Below, piece by piece: positions 56,238 through 64,000 of a DNA stretch of 64,000 nucleotides. The stretch's first letter is position 1, and every line of letters starts with the position of its first letter. Source of the DNA: Mucilaginibacter sp. KACC 22063 (GTDB taxonomy: Bacteria > Bacteroidota > Bacteroidia > Sphingobacteriales > Sphingobacteriaceae); contig NZ_CP117877.1 in the NCBI RefSeq assembly GCF_028736115.1, forward strand, positions 2,046,001 through 2,110,000, written 5' to 3'. The notes under the pieces are model-generated. The model had not been told where the DNA came from, made no database searches, and was given only the letters and a program-made list of their open reading frames with translations. The position numbers and the translations under genes are program-made.

Positions 56238-57059
56238 ATGGAACAACTTACAAACCTGGGGCCGATGATTGGGAAAGGCAACACTGCCGAAGTTTATCGC
56301 TGTGATGACAATTATATAGTTAAGCTTTATACCGAGTCGTTAGGGCCGCATCTGGCGTATTTTGAGCATGATATATTGAGTGCGCTTAACCGGGCAGGTA
56401 CACCGGCGCCGGTAATTGGTAATTTGGTGAAATACAATGACCGGATCGGCATAAAGATGGAGTTTGTGCCCGGGACAACACTCGATAAGCTGCTGATAGC
56501 CGAAGATGCCAGAAGGGGTGCTAACGCTCGGCTCATGGCCACATTGCATGCACGCATCCATGCCACCACCACGGGGGAGCTGCAAACCCAATATACCGCC
56601 TTTTATAACACAATAAACAATAACAGGGATTTACTGGGCAGTGTTACAGATACCATTTTGAATTACCTCGATACGTTACCGGCCGGAAGCCAGGTATGCC
56701 ACGGTGATTTTCACCCGAAAAATATTATTGCCGGGTCTGGAAAAAGCATGGTAATTGACTGGACAAATGCATATCGCGGCAATCCTTTGGGAGACCTTGT
56801 CCTTACGAGACTTCGTATGCTGACGCCATATATCAGCAAAGGTTTTTCGGGTGACACTGCCTTATTTATTGCGGCAAAAAAAAATATTTACGACGTGTAC
56901 TGGCAGACCTACAAAAACCTGACAAATGTAACTGAAACCGAGCTGGATGCCTGGTTACTTCCTTGCGCCGCAGCTCAGCTTCACCCTTCTAAACCGGTAC
57001 ATACTCAATGGCTGCTTCAAATTTTAAGGCAGCAGTTAAACCGACAGTCCCTTCTCTGA
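56238..57059 (+). CDS. Aminoglycoside-phosphotransferase-like kinase 2
   Basis: 273 residues from ATG 56238 (MEQLTNLGPMIGKGNTAEVY); an upstream in-frame start lies inside the first kinase. Motifs: GKGNTAEVY, YIVKLYT (Lys), the Brenner loop CHGDFHPKNII and VIDWTN. Paralogous to the preceding kinase over the whole length and directly in tandem, so it arose by duplication. Both keep the catalytic residues, so both are probably active. Their substrates may be encoded downstream (three glycine-rich and two beta-rich proteins), which is a guess from gene order alone. Confidence 0.85.
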   Translation: MEQLTNLGPMIGKGNTAEVYRCDDNYIVKLYTESLGPHLAYFEHDILSALNRAGTPAPVIGNLVKYNDRIGIKMEFVPGTTLDKLLIAEDARRGANARLMATLHARIHATTTGELQTQYTAFYNTINNNRDLLGSVTDTILNYLDTLPAGSQVCHGDFHPKNIIAGSGKSMVIDWTNAYRGNPLGDLVLTRLRMLTPYISKGFSGDTALFIAAKKNIYDVYWQTYKNLTNVTETELDAWLLPCAAAQLHPSKPVHTQWLLQILRQQLNRQSLL

Positions 57060-57369
57060 AGCTGTCAATTTATTGGTATAAAGCATTGTCGGTATCTCAG
57101 CTATGGTATTAATTTTAAAGCAGTTAGTCCCGTTGGTAATTAATGGTACAGTTTTAATTATTTTCAAATAAAGTTGCAAATCTTAAAAAGAAAAACTTAG
57201 GTTTACTTAAACTAAACCGTCACAGAATAATGAAAGCTCTTATCCTAATACCCGCATAACTGCAAGTAATATAAAAACCTGTGTTGAATTAATTACCGTT
57301 GGTTCAACACCTATTACTTATTTGTTTAGTTCCCTAATCAATTACTATCATAACCTTTTAATCTTAATT
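57060..57369 (+). promoter_or_regulatory. Upstream region of the glycine-rich operon with a repeated motif
   Basis: Noncoding. About 57192-57233 reads ACTTAGGTTTACTTAAACTA then AACCGTCACAGAATAATGA; a similar block is found at 57987-58031 (ACTTAAATTTATTC ... ACCATCACAAAAGCAATGA) ahead of the next gene. An 8-bp inverted repeat, GTGTTGAA/TTCAACAC (57281-57310), lies closer to the start. Probable promoter elements; function inferred. Confidence 0.4.
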
Positions 57370-57873
57370 ATGGCGGATATAACATTGGACTTCACCGGCA
57401 ATGGGTACAGCTCCCCTGCCTATTCCGGCTCAAAGGGGCGGATTGGCACCCCTGACTACGATGGCGGCGATGGCGGCCCCGGCGGAAACGGCGAGAATGG
57501 CTCAGACGGCCTTCCCGGGTTTAACGCACAATGGACACTTACAGATGTGACAGGCAAACTCACAATAAATGCATGGGGTTCGCCCGGACAGGACGGCGGC
57601 CAGGGTGGTCAGGGAGGTGATGGATGGGGGCAAGGCAAAGGCGGCAAGGGAGGTAACGGTGGTAATGGCGGTGATGGCGGCAGTTCTAATCAGGTAGTAA
57701 TATATATAAAAGGAAAGCTGCCACCTTTAGAAATTAATACAGGGAATTCGATGCCCGGAAAGAAAGGTCCTGGCGGCCCGCCTGGAAACGGCAATAGCAA
57801 TTATGGTGCAGGAAATGATGGCATGCCGGGTAATGAAGGCGGACCATCGACAGTTACTATCATAAGGATATGA
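57370..57873 (+). CDS. Leaderless glycine-rich (collagen/PGRS-like) protein 1
   Basis: 167 residues from ATG 57370 (MADITLDFTGNGYSSPAYSG); the track-length frame upstream adds an unlikely 16 residues. Three Gly-x-x/Gly-Gly-x blocks (e.g. GGDGGPGGNGENGSDGLPG, GGQGGQGGDGWGQG) alternate with short beta strands WTLTDVTGKLTINAWG, NQVVIYIKGKLPPL and the C-terminal TVTIIRI. There is no signal peptide, TM or Cys. The repeating Gly with Asn/Asp/Pro might form a polyglycine-II or collagen-like helix bundle. Paralogues at 59295 and 60048. Confidence 0.8.
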   Translation: MADITLDFTGNGYSSPAYSGSKGRIGTPDYDGGDGGPGGNGENGSDGLPGFNAQWTLTDVTGKLTINAWGSPGQDGGQGGQGGDGWGQGKGGKGGNGGNGGDGGSSNQVVIYIKGKLPPLEINTGNSMPGKKGPGGPPGNGNSNYGAGNDGMPGNEGGPSTVTIIRI

Positions 57874-58131
57874 TATACATAAGATAACCATACGGCTGTT
57901 AAATCAATGAGGTTAACTATTGCGATAATTTTTTTAAAAAGGAAGTTAATTTATTTAAAAAAAAATTTGCAAAAGTCGAATAAAGAAACTTAAATTTATT
58001 CTATCTAAACTTAACCATCACAAAAGCAATGAGATCAGCATTTCCTGATACTGCATAATATAATTGGTGTAAATATATTTTACGCTAAACCTATTGTTTC
58101 TATTTAACCATAACCACCTAAACCTAACACA

Positions 58132-58566
58132 ATGACAAATCTATCCAAAGACGAAAAGCTCAGCTTTATTAAGGCCAACTTAGCTGATGGCCTCATCGCA
58201 GAAGACCTGATGCTCCAACTAACTGGCAATGCGTTTAAGAAAGACCAGGTGACTATCTCTTCCGGTGAATCAGCGGATATTTCCGGCCCGATGGTGACTA
58301 TAAACAGCTTCGACGATCTGTTTAAAATGCTGGGCCTGCCACAAAGTGAGAAGAGCGACTTGCCGGTAATGTCTGATACTTATCCATGCCAGGCAATGGT
58401 TATTACTGCCAGCGAGTTAACCATCCAAAGCGACCAAGTGGTGGCGCTTGGTAGCCCGGATTATCCCACAATAATTATCATACCTGAAATTACCATTGAA
58501 GCAGGCGGTCAGCTTAAATTAAATGGTAACACTGCTATTAACAGCCAGGTGTTTACGCAAAATTAA
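58132..58566 (+). CDS. Beta-rich protein A of the glycine-rich locus (144 aa)
   Basis: 144 residues without signal peptide. The N-terminal half is helical (LSFIKANLADGLIAEDLMLQ); the C-terminal half is beta-rich with a distinctive ending IEAGGQLKLNGNTAINSQVF-TQN. The middle block ISSGESADISGPMVTINSFD reappears in the paralogue at 58702 (FGADDTADIGG). Function unknown. Upstream (57987-58031) it shares the regulatory block of the previous gene. Confidence 0.65.
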   Translation: MTNLSKDEKLSFIKANLADGLIAEDLMLQLTGNAFKKDQVTISSGESADISGPMVTINSFDDLFKMLGLPQSEKSDLPVMSDTYPCQAMVITASELTIQSDQVVALGSPDYPTIIIIPEITIEAGGQLKLNGNTAINSQVFTQN

Positions 58567-58701
58567 GCCGACGTCAAGCATACGCTCCGACATATTAGGT
58601 CTTTCACGCTAATTAAACCTGCCGGTAATGTAAGCTCGTACCTTACGTTGGCGGCAATAATAATACTGCTCAAACCAATTACTGAAATAAAAAATAAAAT
58701 T

Positions 58702-59262
58702 ATGGCCACACTTACCGATTCACACCGAGAAGCTTTTAACAAAATTGCCGCCCGGCTTGGTTTTCAGCCCGGTGAAACCACCATCAATCAATCGCATCCC
58801 GCACTTAGCAGGGAGCTATTTACATTTGGCGCTGATGATACCGCCGACATTGGAGGTAAAGTTATACCTGTCAGCTCTATTGCTGATCTGAAAACACTCA
58901 TAGGCTTGCCAGACCACCCGGAAGATTCACATGTAGACTATCCGCAAACGCTTGCTAAAGAACTGGCGCCCAACAGCGATGACCTGCGAAATAGCATCAA
59001 AACTGCGGCAGTGGCTTACTTAATAGGCGATCCAAAAAAAGTAGCTGATTACGAGGACCTTATTAACCACTCATTGTTTCCGGGGAAGGTTTTAGCTTTT
59101 AACGCAGATGACCTGACTGTGGCAGACGGACAGACCGTTGTATTAGGTACGAGCGGCGAAACGGAAGTGTACAACTTCGGTACAATCACCGTTGCACCGA
59201 CCGGCACAATTAGGGTAGTGGGTAACACTTCAGTAAACTGCCAGGTATTTACACAACAATAA
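58702..59262 (+). CDS. Beta-rich protein B of the glycine-rich locus (186 aa)
   Basis: Start at ATG 58702 (MATLTDSHREAFNKIAARLG); the upstream frame is less likely. 186 residues: helical N-terminus, an insert of about 40 residues compared with protein A (LRNSIKTAAVAYLIGDPKKV), then FNADDLTVADGQTVVLGTSG and the same beta-strand ending TIRVVGNTSVNCQVFTQQ. Paralogous to protein A. There is no signal peptide. The shared VVALG/VVLGT and NxQVFTQ ends suggest a conserved small beta module. Confidence 0.65.
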   Translation: MATLTDSHREAFNKIAARLGFQPGETTINQSHPALSRELFTFGADDTADIGGKVIPVSSIADLKTLIGLPDHPEDSHVDYPQTLAKELAPNSDDLRNSIKTAAVAYLIGDPKKVADYEDLINHSLFPGKVLAFNADDLTVADGQTVVLGTSGETEVYNFGTITVAPTGTIRVVGNTSVNCQVFTQQ

Positions 59263-59294
59263 TAACCAATTTATAAATATTAATTTTTATTAAG

Positions 59295-59960
59295 ATGGCA
59301 AACAAGACTTTAGATTTTACCGCAGACCCATATACCCAGCCTGCGAACCCCGGGACAGCTCAAACACAGCCCGCCGGAACAGGCGGTGCAGGTAATGATG
59401 GATCTTACAATTATGATTCATCAAACTGCAAATATAATTGCAAAACACCGCCAACAAACGGCGACATCGGCAATACTGGCCTGACCGGAAATAATGGCAA
59501 CGACGGCGCTACCGGCCTACCAGGCCCTGTCAGCACATGGACGCTTACCGATGTTGTGGGCGACCTTATTATTAATGCCGGCGGCGGCAATGGACAGGAT
59601 GGGGGCACAGGCGGCAACGGGCAGGATGGAGGTCCTGGTGGCCCGGCAGGCAGGCTAAACCCGACCAACCTTAGCCCTATAAACAACGCTTGTACGGCGG
59701 CATCACAAGGTCCGCAGGGAGTAGGCGGAAGAGGCGGCACAGGCGGCAAGGGAGGCGACGGCGGTACAGGCGCAAATGTTATTATATATTATAACAGCAT
59801 TACCGGCAATGCAACTACCAATGTTTCATCGGGCAAACCAGGCAACCCCGGGACGGGCGGTCCTCCGGGAGCTGGCTCTACAAACCTGGGCCCCGGCGAT
59901 AATGGAGCGACAGGGAATCCGGGTAGTGTATCAAAAATAAACCTGATACCATTAAGTTAA
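59295..59960 (+). CDS. Leaderless glycine-rich protein 2
   Basis: 221 residues: MANKTLDFTADPYTQPANPG, a Cys pair region (SSNCKYNCKTPPTNGD), Gly-rich blocks (TGNNGNDGATGLPGPVS, GGNGQDGGTGGNGQDGGPGG), and the strand motif WTLTDVVGDLIINAGG identical in pattern to protein 1. Then ANVIIYYNSITGN and a Pro/Gly block, ending SKINLIPLS. Same architecture as protein 1 but larger. The antisense strand gives a long Pro/Ala-rich frame that is only a shadow. Begins 32 bases after protein B, so same operon. Confidence 0.8.
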   Translation: MANKTLDFTADPYTQPANPGTAQTQPAGTGGAGNDGSYNYDSSNCKYNCKTPPTNGDIGNTGLTGNNGNDGATGLPGPVSTWTLTDVVGDLIINAGGGNGQDGGTGGNGQDGGPGGPAGRLNPTNLSPINNACTAASQGPQGVGGRGGTGGKGGDGGTGANVIIYYNSITGNATTNVSSGKPGNPGTGGPPGAGSTNLGPGDNGATGNPGSVSKINLIPLS

Positions 59961-60047
59961 ACATGCCGGTCATTTTATCACGTAACCAATACTGCAAAGC
60001 CTTAAAACAGGTCTTCGCTTAATTCTTATTTAAAATATCCTAACCTT

Positions 60048-60797
60048 ATGGCAACTAATTCACCCAATAGCATTCTTCTCTGGGGGCTCGATGGCTCCAT
60101 AGGAGACCCGGGCACACCCGGAAAAAACGGTGTAAACAGTAAGAGCGATAATACCGGGCAACCCGGCGACGATGGTTCGCGAAGCTGGAGCGGCAAATGT
60201 ACTTGCGCAACTAGTGGCACCCCAGGGGCTAAAGGCGAGCCCGGCGGCCCGGGCCATCCAGGCAATCCGGGTGTAGTCGGACCTAATTTTATACTTACCG
60301 TTAACCAGTTCAGCGTTCCTAACGCAAGTAAGCTAACCATTGTAAGCCAGGGCGGCACAGGCGGCTCCGGTGGTCCGGGCGGTACAGGCGGTAACGGCGA
60401 CGTTGGCGGCAACTCCGGAAAAAATGATAAAAAATGTATTTCCAATGGCAGCTGTCAGCCTGCAGTAGGCGGTATTGGCGGCGATGGCGGCCCGGGAGGC
60501 TTGGGGGGAGCGGGCTTTATTGGCAGCGATGGCGGTAATATCTCTGTTTTTTACTATACCTATACGCCAGATGTAGCCCACGTTATCCCAATGAGCAATC
60601 CTGGCCAGGGCGGCACAGGTGGCGCGGGTGGCACAGGTGGCAAGGGTGGCAATGGCGGCACTAACGAAACGCCACCCGGTGGGCAGCCCTCAAGCGCTTC
60701 ACCCGGCAATCCCGGCGGATCAAAGGGCGGCGGTTCTTCAAACGCTAATGGCCAAAATGGCAAAGTAGTAATCAAAAAAATAAAAAAAGACGCGTAA
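60048..60797 (+). CDS. Leaderless glycine-rich protein 3
   Basis: 249 residues: MATNSPNSILLWGLDGSIGD, with more collagen-like Gly-x-Pro triplets (GDPGTPGKNG, GAKGEPGGPGHPGNPG) plus GGxGG blocks, Cys pairs (GKCTCATSG; KKCISNGSCQ), strand segments FILTVNQFSVPNASKLTIVS and NISVFYYTYTPDVAHVI, and a basic end KVVIKKIKKDA. It has no signal peptide. It is the third member of the set; its Cys pairs could crosslink chains. It lies 10 bases before the double lipase-like gene. Confidence 0.8.
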   Translation: MATNSPNSILLWGLDGSIGDPGTPGKNGVNSKSDNTGQPGDDGSRSWSGKCTCATSGTPGAKGEPGGPGHPGNPGVVGPNFILTVNQFSVPNASKLTIVSQGGTGGSGGPGGTGGNGDVGGNSGKNDKKCISNGSCQPAVGGIGGDGGPGGLGGAGFIGSDGGNISVFYYTYTPDVAHVIPMSNPGQGGTGGAGGTGGKGGNGGTNETPPGGQPSSASPGNPGGSKGGGSSNANGQNGKVVIKKIKKDA

Positions 60798-60807
60798 TAA
60801 TCCTCCC

Positions 60808-62388
60808 ATGAAAGCAAGCGAAGATTCGACCATTAAAATATTAATGGAACAAATGGCATCTCAGGCGGCGCTTAAAACGCTCCTTACCACCAACCCGGTG
60901 CTACCGCCGGGCTGGGTGTTGCTTAAATCGTTTGCAGGAAAACCGCTACCGCCGTCAGTGCCTGTCCAGGGCTTTATCGCCGCAGGGCCAATAAACGAAA
61001 ACCTGGACATAGCCATAGTCATATCGCTTGGCATTGCATGGGAAAATTTTTACAAGCTCAATTGGACAGGCGTACCACAGCCGCCTACTAATATGGCGCG
61101 GCTTTCGAGCGCGGTAGCCGGCAAGGAAGAACCTAACGATGCAATGATATCTTCTGTTTTTCAGTTGGCTTACAACGGCTCCCGTAAAGCGATATGGGAT
61201 GCGCTGGCCTTCATCCCGCAAGACTACCAGGATGCGCCTGTATATTTTACGGGTATGTGGCTTGGCGCACCTATGGCCCAGATCTGTGCGCTCGATATGA
61301 GGACCGGCAATACAGGGCCTGACAAGCAGGCCGGGCCTTCAACACCCGGCCCCGGCTACGTTTTTTCGGCACCTAATTTTGCCAATACCAGTTTTGCCAC
61401 CTACTATAACGCACTTGTTGCTTCAAAGGCATTAACGCCGCAATATGTTGTGTGGGCAGCCACCCCAAGCCTCACGGTCGACTTTTTCCCCGTTTCGGAC
61501 AACACCGACTATGAACAAGCCGGCGAACTGATTTATATAGACAATATTAAATTGCCTCAGTATGACGTACCCTGGTGGGAACGCAGTAATGTTTATTATT
61601 TACAAAGCTTGGGGGGGCAGCCAACTCAAAATATTCCTGTACCGGCATCCTTCTCCAACCTTCCAGCCGGTTTTTCGCAGCAGTTGGCATTTACTGCATC
61701 GCAAGTTGTTGCCGCAGCCTACCAGCTTGCACAGCGTCCCAACGGATCCACACCAATTACTAACACCAACTTTTCGCTTAGCCAAACCATCGACATAAAC
61801 GGGACCGCATGGGCAGCTATCTACACAAGCAATAACACAGTAATAGTAGGTATACGGGGGCCGGTAAATTTCGATGAATATTACACGTTCAGCTGTTTAT
61901 CAACAACATCCCCGGTAAGCTTTATCTCCAGCACTACCGCGCAGGTACATACCGGGGCGTATACCATCTACACTTCACCCCTACAAGACTCAACAGGCAA
62001 CACGTTTTCGCAGGCGCTCATCAGCGCGCTAACCACGCTTGCTGCCGGCAAAAGCCTTGTAGTGGCCGGCCATGACCTGGGTGGCGCCATTGCGAGTATC
62101 GCGGCTACTGACTATGCACTCAGCAATTATGGGTTTAAACCCGCCAGCCTGTACACATTCGGCAGTACGCTTTTTGCCAATTCTTTTTTTGTAGATTCTT
62201 TCACCAGTGCCGTGGGGGCTCAAAGCTATCAGCTTTACAGGCTTAACGACAAAATGGCCAACCCGCTGCTGCCGCTTGGTTATCTCCCGGTCGGCAACGC
62301 TATTACCATAAGTGGTCAGCTGGTTGTTGAAGAGTCTACTTATCATTCCATTGCGGGCTATTGTAACCTGCTGGATACTTCGGCTTAA
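60808..62388 (+). CDS. Double class-3 lipase-like protein without nucleophile serines
   Basis: 526 residues, no signal peptide. Two alpha/beta-hydrolase halves align with each other: the first elbow is VYFTGMWLGAPMAQICALDM (Trp151 where Ser should be), the second VVAGHDLGGAIASIAATDYA (Asp423 in place of Ser). Further matches are YVFSAPNFANTSF / YTFGSTLFANSFF. The second half keeps a late His (STYHSIAGYC). A class-3 lipase needs the GxSxG serine, so hydrolysis is unlikely as written; a binding or structural role is inferred. Co-directional with the glycine-rich genes (10 bases). Confidence 0.75.
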   Translation: MKASEDSTIKILMEQMASQAALKTLLTTNPVLPPGWVLLKSFAGKPLPPSVPVQGFIAAGPINENLDIAIVISLGIAWENFYKLNWTGVPQPPTNMARLSSAVAGKEEPNDAMISSVFQLAYNGSRKAIWDALAFIPQDYQDAPVYFTGMWLGAPMAQICALDMRTGNTGPDKQAGPSTPGPGYVFSAPNFANTSFATYYNALVASKALTPQYVVWAATPSLTVDFFPVSDNTDYEQAGELIYIDNIKLPQYDVPWWERSNVYYLQSLGGQPTQNIPVPASFSNLPAGFSQQLAFTASQVVAAAYQLAQRPNGSTPITNTNFSLSQTIDINGTAWAAIYTSNNTVIVGIRGPVNFDEYYTFSCLSTTSPVSFISSTTAQVHTGAYTIYTSPLQDSTGNTFSQALISALTTLAAGKSLVVAGHDLGGAIASIAATDYALSNYGFKPASLYTFGSTLFANSFFVDSFTSAVGAQSYQLYRLNDKMANPLLPLGYLPVGNAITISGQLVVEESTYHSIAGYCNLLDTSA

Positions 62389-62451
62389 CACCCGGGAAAT
62401 ATTTAAAACAAACTTGTACGACTAACCAGTTCCTGAATTTTTGTTTGTCTT

Positions 62452-64000
62452 ATGAAAAATACATCCTATAGTATCGACGACACTAAAGTTTTGCCCGCCG
62501 AAGTTTTGGAGGGGGCTAACGGTGTAACCTTTTCGGGGCTTGACCCAATACTGGGCAGCGTAGGCGAAATGATAGGATTGCTGGACAAATTAGATCAAGG
62601 CCCTGATACCTATGGGCTAAACAACCAATGGTTTACCGATCCTATAGAGAATACACGGACAGGTTTTACTAATAATGCAAGCAATTTTAGCGACTTACTG
62701 GCACAGGTGTTAGGAAAAGTTGGAGGAAATGCACTGGGCATACCTGTAACAGACCCCGCATTGCTTGGCACCTGGTATCCTATCACGTACAACGAGCAGG
62801 AGACTGGCCTTTATTTTGTAACCTATCAAAAAGAGGAAGAAACTGTTTTAGGCGTTGGTATTTTGCATAGCTGGGAGGTGCCGACGGCAACCCCGTTAAT
62901 AAAAGTTGACGTTTGGGGGATGCTGCCTTTTGTACGTGTAGGGAAAAACGAAGTAAATATTACCTTTAATAAAGAGGGTTACCCCATTACCTTCGGCATT
63001 GCCCTGGAAGGCGCTGACCCTGGTAAGCCACTGGTAGATATAAATGATGTTCAGTTTAATGGTGTAAAGGTGAATGCCTCTATAGATATGGCATCCGCTA
63101 CACCATTTGAGATCACTATACAGGCACTGGCGCTTAAATTGCCGGGCGACCCGGTACCAACTGACCGTACCCTTGCCGACCTTGAAGCAATTACCGGACA
63201 GCAAATATTGGAAACAGCATCGAGCCTTTTTGTTGGAGCGTTAAGCAATGTGTTTACCCAAACTTCACAGCAAACCAGGATCAGCTATTTTCCACCGCTG
63301 ATAGGTTTAACTTCTATAGTGCCTAACTCCCAATCGAGACTGCCGGTATTAGCCTGGTCTGATCTGTTTAAAATAGCTGCTAATCCATCGCAATACCCAC
63401 AAGGAGTTGCAACGCCATTTTTAAACTGGTTTAATACCCTTAGCGCTAATCCCGACCAGTTAAAGACATGGTTATCCTGCTTCGGGAGTTTTTTAAATGG
63501 CACGCAAACCGATGTAACAGGCGCCGGCACCCGCATCAACCCATTCACTATCTCAATGATAAGTGTAAATGGTATTGGGAAGCTGAATTTTACAGTAGGT
63601 ACTGACGTAGTGGGCGACGGGATACGATACTTTTATCCCGGTCTGTCATTTACGGGCACAGATATACCTATCAGCACATCTGATATTGTCTTTAATGTAG
63701 AAGCCGACTTGGAGCTGGCGCGGTTTCAGCTTACTGGAGGCCCTATATCTGCCGATCCTACTGTAAACTTCCAGTTTAAGGGCCGGATGGGTAATAAAAC
63801 AGAAGGGCAGCCGCTTGCAGCATTTGACGGCTATAGCTTTGGTAGCCTGGAAGGCGGTATGTCATTCGGGCTGTCGGGCAGCGTGGTGCCTTATTTTAAC
63901 CTTAACAACGTAGTTACACCCTCAAGCTCGTTCAACGTTATCAACCTGCTTTCGCCATCGCAACTGGCAAATGCAGGCGCTGTAGCATTAAGCGATGGTA
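62452..64000 (+). CDS. Large beta-rich protein, 3' end beyond the window
   Basis: ATG 62452 (MKNTSYSIDDTKVLPAEVLE) opens a frame without stop for 516 codons to the window end. No signal peptide. The sequence is Thr/Val/Asn-rich and beta-predicted throughout, with many short Gly turns (ITFGIALEGADPGKPL, YFYPGLSFTG), and no domain I recognise. It is in the same direction as the glycine-rich operon, 63 bases after the lipase-like gene, so probably co-transcribed. Full length and function cannot be judged from here. Confidence 0.65.
   Translation, partial: MKNTSYSIDDTKVLPAEVLEGANGVTFSGLDPILGSVGEMIGLLDKLDQGPDTYGLNNQWFTDPIENTRTGFTNNASNFSDLLAQVLGKVGGNALGIPVTDPALLGTWYPITYNEQETGLYFVTYQKEEETVLGVGILHSWEVPTATPLIKVDVWGMLPFVRVGKNEVNITFNKEGYPITFGIALEGADPGKPLVDINDVQFNGVKVNASIDMASATPFEITIQALALKLPGDPVPTDRTLADLEAITGQQILETASSLFVGALSNVFTQTSQQTRISYFPPLIGLTSIVPNSQSRLPVLAWSDLFKIAANPSQYPQGVATPFLNWFNTLSANPDQLKTWLSCFGSFLNGTQTDVTGAGTRINPFTISMISVNGIGKLNFTVGTDVVGDGIRYFYPGLSFTGTDIPISTSDIVFNVEADLELARFQLTGGPISADPTVNFQFKGRMGNKTEGQPLAAFDGYSFGSLEGGMSFGLSGSVVPYFNLNNVVTPSSSFNVINLLSPSQLANAGAVALSDG

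Noticed and set aside
55420..57059. Antibiotic-resistance aminoglycoside kinases
   Set aside because: Only the general APH fold motifs are visible; no named resistance-family signature and no resistance context.
59411..59749. Leftward Pro-rich ORF
   Set aside because: Antisense shadow of the glycine-rich gene; GGC/GGT repeats read as Pro/Ala codons in reverse.
60026..60445. Leftward Pro-rich ORF
   Set aside because: Antisense shadow of glycine-rich protein 3.
57370..60797. CRISPR or tandem DNA repeats in the glycine-rich genes
   Set aside because: The repetition is at codon level (Gly-x-x), without regular repeat-spacer units.

Overview
The window looks like a chromosome segment of a Sphingobacteriaceae-type Bacteroidota (Mucilaginibacter/Pedobacter-like). 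The grounds are a GLPGLI-family protein, TlpA/DUF4369 thioredoxins, a CzcA-TolC fusion pump, a GH29 fucosidase with a rhamnose-mutarotase partner, a CarboxypepD_reg-like outer-membrane protein and remnants of Bacteroidota conjugative elements. The species is an inference. No rRNA, complete tRNA or CRISPR array was seen.

Layout. 1-5.4 kb: conjugative/mobilisable-element genes (a DUF932 operon, RteC-like proteins), partly truncated. 5.6-10.8 kb: a membrane KAP-family P-loop NTPase, a one-TM protein and a frameshifted S33 hydrolase. 11.1 kb: a tRNA-Ser-like 3' end plus terminator. 12.2-18.9 kb: a giant secreted beta-propeller/caspase protein facing a FecR-like + CHASE2 gene pair. 19.6-24.4 kb: an SRAP pseudogene, SNTF2-like protein, SDRs, and Crp and AraC regulators. 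24.7-28.2 kb: an eroded fucose/galactoside cluster (mutarotase, GH29 fucosidase with a nonsense codon, GH2 stub), which runs straight into a decayed second copy of the DUF932 operon (28.2-29.5 kb). 30.2-33.8 kb: a secreted 62-aa Cys peptide, a strong hairpin, GLPGLI and an outer-membrane protein. 34.2-34.7 kb: a decayed gene, then an att-like end at 34.9 kb. 35.5-41.3 kb: two TlpA thioredoxins, an OmpR-type two-component system, a small barrel and a cupin. Three of these promoters share the same triple TGTTAA array. 41.7 kb: an oppositely oriented att-like end. 42.0-50.8 kb: a heavy-metal island (Cys-rich peptide, CzcA-TolC fusion, adaptor, Fur-type repressor, frameshifted P1B-4 ATPase). 50.9-53.7 kb: cold-shock proteins, one behind a 32-bp palindrome, and a GNAT-nitrilase fusion. 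53.8-55.4 kb: broken histidine kinase and relaxase. 55.4-64 kb: two tandem APH-like kinases, three leaderless glycine-rich proteins, two paralogous beta-rich proteins, a double lipase-like protein lacking both nucleophile serines, and a large protein cut by the window edge.

The most promising uncharacterised units are (a) the 55.4-64 kb glycine-rich locus, (b) the CHASE2/FecR/caspase locus, (c) the two-component regulon with 21-10-bp spaced operators, and (d) the short peptide/GLPGLI/outer-membrane cassette. Many genes carry indels, often in homopolymers, or single stops. Either the region is decaying around mobile-element scars or the assembly has uncorrected indels; the sequence alone cannot decide for each case.
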